A stretch of 64,000 nt of DNA from Shewanella halifaxensis HAW-EB4 (GCF_000019185.1 NC_010334.1:1550001-1614000); one strand, 5' to 3'. Positions 1 to 9,510 are shown, numbered from the stretch's first letter. The notes: generated by a model from the letters alone, not told the origin. Translations and numbers: made by a program.

Positions 1-166
1 AGATGCCATGTCAGTCACAGGGGGTGATTAGAGTAGGTATGAGTCTTACAGGCATAAGTTAACTAGATAGGTGTTTCATGGACTCTCTAGCCAAGGATGG
101 CCCCCTATATTTTTGTGAGTCCTGCTGTTATTTGGTTTCTCACTCTTGACTCTGCTGAGATGCGCA

Positions 167-192
167 AGCTGCTATTAATTAGCGGCTTTTTT
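167..192 (+). terminator. Rho-independent terminator of a gene to the left
   Basis: AGCTGCTA pairs with TAGCGGCT (one G-T wobble) around a 5-nt loop and is followed by a T run. No convincing CDS is visible in 1-166, so the terminated transcript starts outside the window. Confidence 0.6.
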
Positions 193-863
193 GGATCTGA
201 AACGAATGTGGTTGCCACGGCTCGGTAATAAATAAACCGTGAGCTTTTGCTTGTTAAGCGGTTTCTAGCCTGTTTGATGATATGAGCACTGTGTGCGAGC
301 TATAAAACTACAAAATTGTAACGACTAAAACGTTATTCCTAACTCCTAATTCCGACTATTAAGTCCAAAGCCTCACGCCTCAAAGCTCAACTTGTTCTCG
401 ATGTGTAAAGTCAGTGGGTTAATACTTGTGTGAATAACGGCATGAAATTGTACCCCTCTTATTATCCCTGATTTTGTATGCCTAGATTTTTCACGTCTTA
501 GGAGTTTGTATTAACCGTTGCAGCGGTATTTTCCGGCTTTTTAACTGATGCACTCTAATTTATGTGCGTTAACTTATGCTCTCAAAAGCAGCTTTCTATC
601 GTGCCACTCTTTGGCCAATTTAGATTTCTAGTTTTTACCAGTTTTCTTAGTGATGTTTGGTAAATCATCATTCTTTACCATGTGCTCATCTTAACGACAT
701 CGGTGATTACGAACGCAGTTATCACAGGTTTGTTAAGTGACCTTAAAGTCAGTTTGACCAAGAGAACGTCATCAATTTCAACTGACATTAATCGCCACTG
801 ACAACGGATGAGGTGGTAACTCAGGCAAGAAGCCTTAGTTTATTTACATAGAGAGAATGAATC
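193..863. other. Intergenic stretch without a recognisable gene
   Basis: I see no long open frame, tRNA or repeat here. The right end must hold the promoter of the outer-membrane protein gene at 864; a purine-rich GAGAGA element precedes its ATG. Confidence 0.5.
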
Positions 864-1562
864 ATGAAAAAAGTTTTACTAACAAGCGTGTTATCTTCGG
901 TTTTAGCTGTTTCTGCAATGGCCGTTTCACACACAGCAAGTGCTAGCGATTTTACTATCAACCCAATGGTTGGTGCCTCAAAAAACAAGGCTATGGGCAC
1001 TAATGTGGCTGCGGGTCTAGAGGCCGGTTATAAAGATTTTATCCTAGGTTATACCTATACCAGTGAAACAGATAAGCGCAGCAATACAGAGAGTTTTGGA
1101 TTTGATGACGGAGATACTGCCCCTGATTGGCGTAGCTTTGATGCATCTTTATACACCACAGAAAAATATAAAGCGCATACTTTATATGTCGGTTATCAGT
1201 TTGCTGTAGGCCCTGGCCACCTAGCCGTTAAAGCGGGTGCCGATTTTTCCAAATATAGCGCTAACGCAGGGTTTGATGTTATTGAATACAACCAAGGTGG
1301 AACTTTAAATAAAGCTGGTATGGGATTAGAAGCCAAAAGCAATACAGTAGTCAGCCCAATGGTGGGAGTGGGCTATTACTTGGATAATGGGCTTAACTTT
1401 AATGTGCATTACACCTTCCAAAATGGCGCAAGAGATATGAAGTACTCGGCAAGCGGTTATAACAATAGTAAGCCAGAGGCTGTCTCCTTAGGGCGAGCAA
1501 AGAATGACTTAGAAAATAAAGATTTTGGTACTTGGATGTTTACAGTCGGTTACCGCTTCTAA
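864..1562 (+). CDS. Outer-membrane beta-barrel protein
   Basis: This 232-residue protein has a classic signal peptide (MKK, hydrophobic core, likely cleavage after SHTASA near residue 27). The rest is alternating polar/aromatic strands rich in Gly, Tyr and Asn, ending in YRF; a C-terminal aromatic residue is the usual outer-membrane insertion signal. Strand-like segments such as GLEAGYKDFILGYTY and HTLYVGYQF support an eight- to ten-stranded barrel. It probably sits in the outer membrane as a small porin-like or adhesion-type protein; the substrate is unknown. The ATG follows a GAGAGA ribosome-binding element, and a terminator lies directly downstream, so it is probably monocistronic. Confidence 0.8.
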   Translation: MKKVLLTSVLSSVLAVSAMAVSHTASASDFTINPMVGASKNKAMGTNVAAGLEAGYKDFILGYTYTSETDKRSNTESFGFDDGDTAPDWRSFDASLYTTEKYKAHTLYVGYQFAVGPGHLAVKAGADFSKYSANAGFDVIEYNQGGTLNKAGMGLEAKSNTVVSPMVGVGYYLDNGLNFNVHYTFQNGARDMKYSASGYNNSKPEAVSLGRAKNDLENKDFGTWMFTVGYRF

Positions 1563-1586
1563 TTGCATTTTTAAATATGACATTGT

Positions 1587-1610
1587 AAGGGCGCCTAAGG
1601 GCGCTCTTTT
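1587..1610 (+). terminator. Terminator after the beta-barrel gene
   Basis: A GCGCC/GGCGC stem extended by AAGG/TCTT pairs, with a TAAG loop and trailing Ts, lies 25 bp after the stop codon at 1562. Confidence 0.55.
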
Positions 1611-1629
1611 GCTTAATTGGAGTTTACAG

Positions 1630-1890
1630 ATGAACAAGCATCTCGGTGTAGCGGCTGTTTTAGTCGTGCTATTAATTTTGATTTTTGGCTGCAGTCAGCG
1701 AAGCGCCAATTCTAAGGCAAGTATGTCCAACCCCGCATCTGACTATTGTGTGTCACTTGGTGGTGAGTTAGCCATAAAGAAAGGCAAAGACGGGCAGATA
1801 GGAGTCTGTAAGTTACCTGATGGGCAGATTATGGAGGAGTGGTTACTGTATCGCCGCGATCATAACTATGATGTTGTGAGGCATGAGTAA
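1630..1890 (+). CDS. DUF333-type small lipoprotein
   Basis: The 86-residue protein begins MNKHLGVAAVLVV and has a lipobox ending LIFGC, so it is probably lipidated at Cys 20 and membrane-anchored. The mature part (NPASDYCVSLGGELAIKK followed by GVCKLPDGQIMEEWLLYRR) matches the DUF333 pattern of small putative hemolysin or stress lipoproteins: two Cys and a conserved G-x-C-x-L-P-D-G motif. The open frame extends upstream to 1525, but that part overlaps the preceding gene and a terminator. The ATG at 1630 follows a weak GGAG element and gives a proper signal peptide, so I chose it. Function is unknown. Confidence 0.75.
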   Translation: MNKHLGVAAVLVVLLILIFGCSQRSANSKASMSNPASDYCVSLGGELAIKKGKDGQIGVCKLPDGQIMEEWLLYRRDHNYDVVRHE

Positions 1891-1917
1891 GGATTTTAAT
1901 TGAAGCAGACTGATGCT

Positions 1918-1952
1918 AAAAAAACTGCGATGGTCCAGAGATCCCATCGCAG
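1918..1952 (-). terminator. Minus-strand terminator of the LruC/lipoprotein pair
   Basis: A perfect 9-bp stem (CTGCGATGG with CCATCGCAG) is followed on the minus strand by seven Ts. It lies 75 bp past the stop codon of the minus-strand gene ending at 2027. Confidence 0.8.
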
Positions 1953-2026
1953 CAAAAGCTGATTTAAGGTGCATTTAGTGTTTCCACTGAGGCTGTGTTT
2001 ACCTCAGGTTAAAAGTAAACTCATCG

Positions 2027-2545
2027 CTAATTCATGGTTAGTACCTGAGTGCTTGAGTCTTGTATATATTGCCATTCAGAATACTGCGGAGCTTGGCCCT
2101 CATAGAACCAAATAACGGCAATGAGCTGGCTTTCATGATTGGCTACTTTGACCTCTTTGCTGAGTTTACCTTGAGTTAGTGGCCCTCTAAAAAGACAGGA
2201 ATCAAAGTTAACCGAGTAGCCATCACCTTGCGCTTGGTAATCATCACACAGTGAAAAGTAACCTCTTTGAATGCTGTCTTTATCGACATCTATCGTCAAC
2301 ATATAAGCTGACTCAAGCTTGTTATCGGCATCAACCACCAGATCGTCCAGTGAGGTTGGGTCCGGAGCGGGATCTTCGGTTGTGGTAGTCGTGGTTGTCG
2401 TTGTCGTTGTCGTTGTTGTTTCAACTGGAACCGGAGTCTCGGGAGCGGCGTCATCGCCCCCTCCGCCACAAGCTGTGATAAGCAGCGCGCAACATACCAT
2501 CAAGCCATATGGGATATTGATGATTTTCTCGAATCGGATTTTCAT
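2027..2545 (-). CDS. Poly-threonine-linker lipoprotein
   Basis: This 172-residue lipoprotein has the lipobox LLITAC followed by GGGG, then an acidic/proline stretch, a run of 14 consecutive threonines and a proline-rich spacer, then a ~110-residue C-terminal domain I do not recognise. The Thr run looks like a flexible linker between the lipid anchor and the globular domain. An ATG exists at 2557 that overlaps the upstream stop codon as TAATG, but the ATG at 2545 has a well-spaced GGAG and gives a tighter signal peptide. It is translationally coupled to the LruC-domain gene upstream, so the two probably act together at the cell surface. Confidence 0.7.
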   Translation of the reverse strand: MKIRFEKIINIPYGLMVCCALLITACGGGGDDAAPETPVPVETTTTTTTTTTTTTTEDPAPDPTSLDDLVVDADNKLESAYMLTIDVDKDSIQRGYFSLCDDYQAQGDGYSVNFDSCLFRGPLTQGKLSKEVKVANHESQLIAVIWFYEGQAPQYSEWQYIQDSSTQVLTMN

Positions 2546-2556
2546 GGCATGCTCCA

Positions 2557-4716
2557 TTAGTCGTTAAAGGTTAATGATTCAGTGGCATTTTCATACCAAG
2601 TTGGGTTGGTAGCACCGCTACTATCTGCTGCAAAATCGACGAACTCGCTATAAGCATCGTCCAGACGAACTTTCTCCTTCGGGTGCTTCCAAGTTACTGG
2701 GATCTCGATAGCCCAAGCCATGCCGTTTTCATCTTGGAAGTATTGAGAAGCGCTAGGGGTCGATGCATCATCTCGGGCACCAAAGTAGTTAGTCGAGAAC
2801 TTGTCTGTAGGAGCCTGATTCTTCAGGTGGATCTCTAATTGACGACCAGGATTGGCACCGACGACATTTTTCGCAGCCAGACCATGATCGGTATTGGGCG
2901 TGGCAAAGATAAATGGATCATAGGGAAATGCAGGTACAAGGTTCTCATCCACTGGGCTTTCAAAGGGGATCTCGAATGACCAAGTGGTTCTGTAGGCGGT
3001 CTCACAACCCGTTTCGGTTCTAAGGTACTGGCAACCTTGCTCTAGTGTGACGTACTGTTTTAGATCTTGGGTGAAGACAAATACCGCATTAGACTGTCCT
3101 GTTTCGAGGGGGGAGTCCATTTGTTCAATGCCATCTATCGACCAGCTGATGACAGATTCTTTTATTTTGCTGCGTTCGACACCGGGTAGGTGAACGGCAA
3201 AACCATTATGGTAGGCGGCTCCCATCGCGGCCAGTTGGGCCTCAAAGCCGATGCGTCTTACTTGATTGTTTTTGACATATTCGATAAGACGTAGCTGAAT
3301 CACCACATCATTCATATCGAAATCCCCCTGATCTGGATAGAGATCCTCATAGGCAAGGGTGGTATAAGTGGAAGACGAGGGGTAGTAATTAATGGTCACT
3401 CCGGTTTCTGTTATTGTGACGGCATAATCCTCGACCTCGCCGTCACCGACACCACCTGTTGGGTTAATCACTTGTTGAGTACTTAAACGAAAGCGTGCCC
3501 AAGTTGAGCCAGCCTTTGCCCAGCTCGGCACATCGATACTAAGGGTGTTTTGTCCATCATTGAGGCTTTCACCCGTAATGACCTGCTCATCGGAGCTAAA
3601 GCTGCCGTCCCTGTCCCAGTCGAACCAAGCATTTAGGTAGCCGTCACTACCTTTGGCGGTGATCAGTAAAATAGCGCTTTCGCCTACTTCGAACCCCGTC
3701 GGCATAGAGACACCATCTTCATCGTCAGAGTTATCACTCGTGTCATCACTCAATGGTGATGGGTAGCCGTTGGACTCATTATCGACGCTGGCACCTAAAT
3801 ATAGGTCCTCGCTCATGGTGTGCCTTGCTCCGTTGGAGTCTAAGAGGGTGCCATAGCTGTCAGGGGCATCACCAAAGTCGACATCATCGCCAATAATGAC
3901 TTCGGCTAAAGCACAGCGGGCACCATCATTACTTGAGGAGGCTGGGCCATAGGCGAACAGTACTGCACTAGGTGAGGGGGAATTCACGTTGAGTTTGTAG
4001 ATATAACCATTGCTGTTATTACTGAAATAGAGATTACCATTAGGATCGAAGAACTGCGCACCAAAGGTAAAGCTGCCGGAATCCGATGTAATGACGGTAC
4101 CTAGGTTTGATGCCTCACCCGTGGCGGGGTCTATTTTTAACAGCTTACCTATTGAGCCATTACTGATACTGTACATATAGCCATCGCTAGGATGAAAGGC
4201 AAAGTCGGTAATATTGTAGGTGGCGAAGTTGATACTCCCTGGAATGACGGTCATGGAGTAACTTGCAGGGTTATCCAATGGGATTTTAAATAGCCCCTTA
4301 CCTTTCCTATAGCCATACCAAACATTCTCATTGATGGCGATATCGCCCACAAAGAAGTTGCCAGCAGTTGAAGCAGAGGAGTCTTTCACGACCGATAGCG
4401 CAGCTATCTGATAGTCGATACCGGTCCGGCCTAAAGAACCACTAGCGTAATCCCAACCGTAGAGATAATTGTCATGATAGTTAAAACCTACGCCGTTATA
4501 TCCGTTACCTGTCCCCATATCCTCCGATAACACAACATAGCTACCGGTCGCGAGATTCACGCCATAGCTCTTAGGTGTGTTTGATTGCTTTTGAATAACG
4601 AAAGCCTCAGTAGGGCATGCACTAAATGGGTCGGATGCACTAACATTTTCTGAAATGAAGAGCCCGAAGAGTAAGGCTAAGCTGCAGCTAAATGGAATGG
4701 GTTTGGATATTCTCAT
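2557..4716 (-). CDS. LruC domain-containing secreted protein
   Basis: The 719-residue secreted protein starts with a signal peptide (cleavage near NVSA). Residues ~30-270 resemble a beta-propeller-like region with repeated YMYSIS/GNLYFS segments. Around residue 280 is DVDFGDAPDSYGT, and at ~425-435 GGVGDGEVEDYAVTI, the hallmark of the GEVEDY domain. The C-terminal ~270 residues (from NYYPSSSTYTTLAYEDLYPD, with GDFDMNDVV) match the LruC domain, known from Leptospira, Shewanella and Vibrio secreted proteins. DxDxD-like acidic loops suggest calcium binding. The following lipoprotein gene overlaps its stop codon, suggesting an outer-surface pair. The molecular role is not established. Confidence 0.8.
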   Translation of the reverse strand: MRISKPIPFSCSLALLFGLFISENVSASDPFSACPTEAFVIQKQSNTPKSYGVNLATGSYVVLSEDMGTGNGYNGVGFNYHDNYLYGWDYASGSLGRTGIDYQIAALSVVKDSSASTAGNFFVGDIAINENVWYGYRKGKGLFKIPLDNPASYSMTVIPGSINFATYNITDFAFHPSDGYMYSISNGSIGKLLKIDPATGEASNLGTVITSDSGSFTFGAQFFDPNGNLYFSNNSNGYIYKLNVNSPSPSAVLFAYGPASSSNDGARCALAEVIIGDDVDFGDAPDSYGTLLDSNGARHTMSEDLYLGASVDNESNGYPSPLSDDTSDNSDDEDGVSMPTGFEVGESAILLITAKGSDGYLNAWFDWDRDGSFSSDEQVITGESLNDGQNTLSIDVPSWAKAGSTWARFRLSTQQVINPTGGVGDGEVEDYAVTITETGVTINYYPSSSTYTTLAYEDLYPDQGDFDMNDVVIQLRLIEYVKNNQVRRIGFEAQLAAMGAAYHNGFAVHLPGVERSKIKESVISWSIDGIEQMDSPLETGQSNAVFVFTQDLKQYVTLEQGCQYLRTETGCETAYRTTWSFEIPFESPVDENLVPAFPYDPFIFATPNTDHGLAAKNVVGANPGRQLEIHLKNQAPTDKFSTNYFGARDDASTPSASQYFQDENGMAWAIEIPVTWKHPKEKVRLDDAYSEFVDFAADSSGATNPTWYENATESLTFND

Positions 4717-5227
4717 AATGCATCTCTCACGGTTATATTATCTGTTGTGATGAGATAATGCATAAGATGTGCCGCTGGCTATTGTCGTTTTATTTCAAAA
4801 TGTTAGCTTAAGTTGGTTATATTCCCTCTTTGACTCGAAGATATTTTTTTTTGCATTTTGCGAATATTAATTGAGCTCGAAGTCAAGCAATGAGGACTCA
4901 ACTCTAGAGAGCCATAATGGGCTAGAATTATACTTATGAAGGTTATTTGTAACGGATAAATAGTGCTCTTCTTATCCGCCGTTCTACGCTAAATCGTTAA
5001 ATACTTCTTGGGCGAGTAGGCCTCTTATACTAATCAGCATAAGAAGTTAATCTGCTCGGAGTGTTTTTTGGCAAACTAATTCAAGATGGATTACATAATG
5101 GTTGGTATTACGTTCGATAGACCATACTTGTTGCACTGCATTATTAAGAATGACTTGGAGCAAGTGCTTAACAGTGTTAAGTTTCTTTGCTGTAACATTT
5201 TGTTAACCATCTAAGCAAGGGGAGTGT
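4717..5227. other. Divergent intergenic region
   Basis: This 511-bp AT-rich gap separates divergently transcribed genes and must carry both promoters. I see a small inverted repeat, CTTAACA-gtg-TTAAG, near 5167-5181, and AAGGGGAG just upstream of the ATG at 5228. No gene is supported. Confidence 0.4.
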
Positions 5228-6412
5228 ATGTCTAGGATGCGCATAGGGATAGTGTGCCACCCCAGTATAGGTGGTTCAGGCTTGGTTGCAACTGAGCTAG
5301 GGTTAGGACTGGCTCAGTTAGGACATGAGGTGCACTTTATTTCGAGTGTGCGTCCTTTTAAGTTAATAGAAGATTCTAATCATCTTTTTTTTCACTCCGT
5401 AGAGGCAATTAATTACCCTCTGTTCTCCGATCCTCTTTATACATTCGCACTAACTGCAAAAATAGTTGAGGTGGTGGAGCAATTTAAGCTCGATATTGTC
5501 CACGCACATTACTCTATTCCTCACTCACTATGTGCTTATTTAGCCGGTGAGATCACTGAACATAAATTTCCCACAATCACTACGATTCATGGTACAGATG
5601 TCACCATTGTTGGCCAAGATAAGCCGCTCTATCCTCTAAATCGTTTTAGTATTCATAAAAGTACTAAAGTCACTACGGTATCTAATTATCAGCGTAACTA
5701 TATTTATAGTCATTTCGATAAGACAAAGGCGATAGATGTTATTCATAACTTCATCGATTTAGCTGTTTTTTCACCAGAGTTCGCCAATATTCATACTCGT
5801 AGGAAGATGGCTTTTGATGATGAAAAAATCGTCATGCATGTATCGAACTTCAGGCCACTAAAAAATAGCGATACGGTTATCCGAGCATTTTATATTTTAC
5901 GCAAAAAGGTGAAGGCGCGCTTGGTGCTGCTCGGCAGTGGCCCGGATATCGATGGCATTAAGCAACAGTGTGAAAAGCTAGGAATTTTAAAGCATGTCAC
6001 CTTTATGGGGGATGTAACCCATGTTGAACATTATCTCCCCAATGCCGATTGTATGATCCAACCTAGCTATCGAGAGTCATTTAGTATGGTATTGCTAGAG
6101 GCGATGGCCTGCGCTGTACCAACGGTGAGCAGTAACGTCGATGGCATCCCCGAGGTGGTCGACAATGCTAAAACTGGATTTATGTTCGATCCCGATGATG
6201 CCATCGGAATGGCAAAGGCGATGACACAAATTCTAACTGAACCGCAAAAGAAAACTAAGATGGGGCAGGCTGGCAGGCAGCGGGCTGCTAACTTATTTAA
6301 CCCAAAGGATAAGATTGCCCAATATTTAGCTTGCTATCTTGAGGCCATTGATGATTGCTGCAGTAAGTGTTCATCAGAACCAGCGTTGCAAGGAGGCACG
6401 AATGAGCAGTGA
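5228..6412 (+). CDS. bshA: BshA-like GT4 glycosyltransferase
   Basis: This 394-residue GT-B fold glycosyltransferase strongly resembles N-acetyl-alpha-D-glucosaminyl L-malate synthase BshA, the first bacillithiol enzyme, which transfers GlcNAc from UDP-GlcNAc to L-malate. Matching segments are CHPSIGGSGLVATELG (residues ~10-25), HEVHFISS, TTIHGTDVT, VIHNFID and the C-terminal ESFSMVLLEAMACAVPTVSS with GIPEVV and TGFMFDPDD, the GT4 donor-binding signature. AAGGGGAG precedes the start. It overlaps the next gene by 11 bp. BshB and BshC are not visible in the window, so the real acceptor may differ from malate. Confidence 0.7.
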   Translation: MSRMRIGIVCHPSIGGSGLVATELGLGLAQLGHEVHFISSVRPFKLIEDSNHLFFHSVEAINYPLFSDPLYTFALTAKIVEVVEQFKLDIVHAHYSIPHSLCAYLAGEITEHKFPTITTIHGTDVTIVGQDKPLYPLNRFSIHKSTKVTTVSNYQRNYIYSHFDKTKAIDVIHNFIDLAVFSPEFANIHTRRKMAFDDEKIVMHVSNFRPLKNSDTVIRAFYILRKKVKARLVLLGSGPDIDGIKQQCEKLGILKHVTFMGDVTHVEHYLPNADCMIQPSYRESFSMVLLEAMACAVPTVSSNVDGIPEVVDNAKTGFMFDPDDAIGMAKAMTQILTEPQKKTKMGQAGRQRAANLFNPKDKIAQYLACYLEAIDDCCSKCSSEPALQGGTNEQ

Positions 6413-8612
6413 AACGAGTAACGTAGAGTCTGAAGCTAAGCTTGCTGAACAAGATAAGCCCAAACAAAAGATGAGTATGTCGACGTTGGTTTTACTGTCA
6501 TTTGCGGCGGGTATTGCGGCCGGACTGTTTTTTGGGGAGATGTTGGCGTGGATGTCTGTGATTGGCGATGCCTTCATTAAACTGTTACAGATGACCATTA
6601 TTCCCTACATCATCGTCTCACTGGTTTCTAGCCTTGGTAGCTTAACCATGGAACAAGCCAAATCCTTGGGGGTGAAGGTCGGCAAGCTAATGCTGGTGAT
6701 CTGGATATTTGGTCTACTGACGATGTACCTTATCAAATACACTTTTCCTGACTGGCAGGCGGGGGAGTTCTTTAGCCTTACCGCTCTGGAAGATCCAAAT
6801 TCTGTGAACCTGCTCGATATCTATATTCCGTCAAATCCTTTTTTCTCACTCTCTAACAGCTATATTCCCGCGATTGTGCTGTTTTGTGTAGCGACCGGTA
6901 TAGCACTTATCTCTATCGATAATAAAGAATCGCTAATGAAGCCGATGCAACTCTTGGGTGAGTCGTTTAATAAGGTGACTCAAAGTATCGTTAAGTTGAT
7001 GCCTATAGGCATTTTTGCCATGACGGCGGCCACCGCTGGCACCATGGACTTTGATGAGTTTCAAAAGCTGCAGGTCTATTTTGTAGCTCATGTGGTGATG
7101 ACCGTTATTTTAACCTACTGGGTGTTGCCGGCGATTTTAGCGGTGATCACGCCGTTCTCCTATCGTGACATTACTGGCATTGCCAAAGACGCGATGATCA
7201 CCGCGTTTGCAGCGGGTAATATTTTTATCGTTATCCCTATTTTAATTGAGCGCACCAAAGAGCTGTTTCATAAATACAATCTTGGCAGTCAACAGAGTGA
7301 CGATTATGCCAATATTATTATTCCCGTGGTGTTCAGCTTTCCTAATCTTGGCAAGTTACTCACTATCGTCTTCGTGTTATTTGCGGCTTGGTTCTCAGGT
7401 AAGGAGCTAGATTTTTTAACTTACTTGCCTATGTCATTAAATGGCTTGGTGAGCCTGTTTGGTAGTGTTTATCTAACGATTCCAATGTTGCTCGACTCGT
7501 TAGAGCTTTCTTCCGATCTGTTTCAGCTGTATATGGTGTCAAGTTTGTTCACCAGCCGATTCACTTCACTATTAGCGGCGATGAATATCTTTATTTTAGC
7601 GGTTGGCGGCACGGCCATGCTAGTGGGGGTCGCTAAAGTCAGTATGAAACGTTTAGTGATCTATAGTGCGTTAACGCCGGTGTTTATCGGTAGCTGTTTG
7701 TTAGGCTCAAGCTGGCTACTGAGTTCGATTGTAGATACCGACTATGAGATGGATGATGTCGTAGCGCAGATGAGCGCTGCCGAAAAAATACCGGATCAAG
7801 TAACCGCCTATAGTTGGGGTGAGCTTGCCGAAGCTAAAGGCCCACGCAATATACAACAGATAAGGGAAAGTGGCGTATTGAGAGTAGGTTATAACCCTAT
7901 CCAGGTGCCTTTCTCTTTCTATAATGCTGATAATCAATTAGTTGGTTTCGATGTCGAATTAATGAAGAAGCTGGCGTCGGAGATGGAGCTTAAAGTTGCA
8001 TTCGTTCCTTATACCTTTGCCAATGTATTAGACGGGATAAATCAAGGCCAGTTTGATATTGCGATATCAGGCTTACAGATGACAACGAAGCGATTAGAAC
8101 TCGTTGGCTTTACTACCCCGGTGTTGGATCTGCACTACGCTTTTGTGGTGAAAGATCACCGCGCAGATGAGTTTCAAACGGATAAGCAGATCCTCGAGGC
8201 TGACAAGATCCGCATCGCTTCAGTTGGTCAATATACGATTATTCCTCATTTAGAAGAGACATTTCCCAATATGGAGTTTGAGACCATTCAGTCTGACCGC
8301 CTATTTTTTGAGGATGATGGTCAAACTTGGGACGGACTAATGATAAGCCTAGAGGCTGGAAAAACTTGGACAATCTTATACCCTGAATACACCACGCTTT
8401 ATAATCGTGAAGAGATTAAATCATTTCCGGCATCTTATGCGGTGGCTCGTGACAATGCGTCATTACAAACTTTTTTAAACAGTTGGTTAGAACTACAAAA
8501 GTCATCTGGTTATGTTGATAAGCTCTATGGCTATTGGATTTTAGGTGAAAATGCTAAGCCGAAAAAGCCTCGCTGGTCAGTCATTAAGGATGTGTTACAT
8601 TGGGTTGAGTGA
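6402..8612 (+). CDS. Dicarboxylate/cation symporter fused to a solute-binding domain
   Basis: The 736-residue membrane protein joins two modules. Residues ~25-440 form a Na+/H+:dicarboxylate (SDF, DAACS) symporter with about eight membrane segments, including ITAFAAGNIFIVIPIL and the hairpin-like SLFGSVYLTIPMLLDS. After a last membrane segment (~450), residues ~485-725 form a periplasmic amino-acid-type solute-binding domain (family 3): ESGVLRVGYNPIQVPFSFYN, LVGFDVELMKKLA, FDIAISGLQMTTKR. The ATG at 6402 has a perfect AGGAGG six bases upstream and overlaps the bshA stop codon. The fusion would deliver captured substrate directly to a secondary transporter. Dicarboxylates or acidic amino acids are plausible substrates. 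Confidence 0.8.
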   Translation: MSSETSNVESEAKLAEQDKPKQKMSMSTLVLLSFAAGIAAGLFFGEMLAWMSVIGDAFIKLLQMTIIPYIIVSLVSSLGSLTMEQAKSLGVKVGKLMLVIWIFGLLTMYLIKYTFPDWQAGEFFSLTALEDPNSVNLLDIYIPSNPFFSLSNSYIPAIVLFCVATGIALISIDNKESLMKPMQLLGESFNKVTQSIVKLMPIGIFAMTAATAGTMDFDEFQKLQVYFVAHVVMTVILTYWVLPAILAVITPFSYRDITGIAKDAMITAFAAGNIFIVIPILIERTKELFHKYNLGSQQSDDYANIIIPVVFSFPNLGKLLTIVFVLFAAWFSGKELDFLTYLPMSLNGLVSLFGSVYLTIPMLLDSLELSSDLFQLYMVSSLFTSRFTSLLAAMNIFILAVGGTAMLVGVAKVSMKRLVIYSALTPVFIGSCLLGSSWLLSSIVDTDYEMDDVVAQMSAAEKIPDQVTAYSWGELAEAKGPRNIQQIRESGVLRVGYNPIQVPFSFYNADNQLVGFDVELMKKLASEMELKVAFVPYTFANVLDGINQGQFDIAISGLQMTTKRLELVGFTTPVLDLHYAFVVKDHRADEFQTDKQILEADKIRIASVGQYTIIPHLEETFPNMEFETIQSDRLFFEDDGQTWDGLMISLEAGKTWTILYPEYTTLYNREEIKSFPASYAVARDNASLQTFLNSWLELQKSSGYVDKLYGYWILGENAKPKKPRWSVIKDVLHWVE

Positions 8613-8660
8613 AAATAACAATAACAAAAGTATAGTCGTACGCGACAAGGAGCACTGTTG

Positions 8661-9482
8661 GTGAAGAAGCTTACTGTGGTACTGCTCATGTTGGTCGCTC
8701 AGTCTGCGGCCTTTGCGAGTGAAGAGTATGAGATTGGACCTGACTCTTATGATGAGAGTAACGACGAGTGGAGCTATTTAATTGCCTTTCCGATGGTTTG
8801 GGCACCAGATATCTCAGGTTCAATTTCAGCAGACTCAGAACGAGTAGATATTGATGTGCCGTTTAAAAATATCATCGATAACCTTAACTTTGGTGTTATT
8901 GGGGAGCTTTACGCCCAAAAAGGCGATTGGCTCTATAGCCTTAGGGTTAATTACTTAAGGATTAAAAGTGACACTCAAACGGAGGGACTAACAGGACCTA
9001 TTACAGGCGGTATTATCTCTCCGGGACACAATATCGAAACCGATATGCATCTCGCGGTTAATGACTTTCTCGCGGGTTATGAGGTTACGCCGGGTCTACG
9101 CTTATTTACCGGCGTACGTCATGTTTTTAGTAAAATTGATCTGAATATTAAGCCACTGAGCGATGATGGGCTGATTCATATTAACGCTAATGTTCCCATT
9201 GCCGATGAGCACCTTTTCGATTGGCTAGTTGGCGTGACCTACCGATATTGGGTTTCAGAGTCCTGGGGGCTTTCGGTGGGCGCCGATACAAAAATCTATG
9301 GTGATAATGACAGAGACTACGGCTTTAATGCTGCGGCGTTATACCGTTTTGGCGATCTGCATAACGTATGGATAGGTTATCGTTATCTGCAAATCGGTAA
9401 TGATAGCGAGGTCGATGGAGTTAAGTATGAGATGGACTTTATCGAGAAAGGCCCGCAGATAGGGTGGGCCTTCAGCTTTTAA
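8661..9482 (+). CDS. Outer-membrane beta-barrel protein
   Basis: The 274-residue protein carries a signal peptide (KKLTVVLLMLVAQSAAFA, cut before SEEYE) followed by an acidic N-terminus and a beta-barrel-like body that ends in AFSF, the usual terminal Phe. Segments like LYSLRVNYLRI, LFTGVRHVFSKIDL and VWIGYRYLQIGN are amphipathic strands. I chose GTG at 8661, 8 nt after AAGGAG; TTG at 8658 is the alternative. It follows the symporter gene by about 48 bp, so co-transcription is plausible, and it might serve as the outer-membrane partner of that transporter, but this is only context. Confidence 0.7.
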   Translation: MKKLTVVLLMLVAQSAAFASEEYEIGPDSYDESNDEWSYLIAFPMVWAPDISGSISADSERVDIDVPFKNIIDNLNFGVIGELYAQKGDWLYSLRVNYLRIKSDTQTEGLTGPITGGIISPGHNIETDMHLAVNDFLAGYEVTPGLRLFTGVRHVFSKIDLNIKPLSDDGLIHINANVPIADEHLFDWLVGVTYRYWVSESWGLSVGADTKIYGDNDRDYGFNAAALYRFGDLHNVWIGYRYLQIGNDSEVDGVKYEMDFIEKGPQIGWAFSF

Positions 9483-9510
9483 CATTAACAAGATTGGGCT
9501 TAACGATTAG

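Noticed and set aside
2319..2567. Plus-strand frame with a poly-valine run
   Set aside because: It is the reverse reading of the poly-threonine codons of the lipoprotein gene at 2027-2545; no ribosome-binding site or family support.
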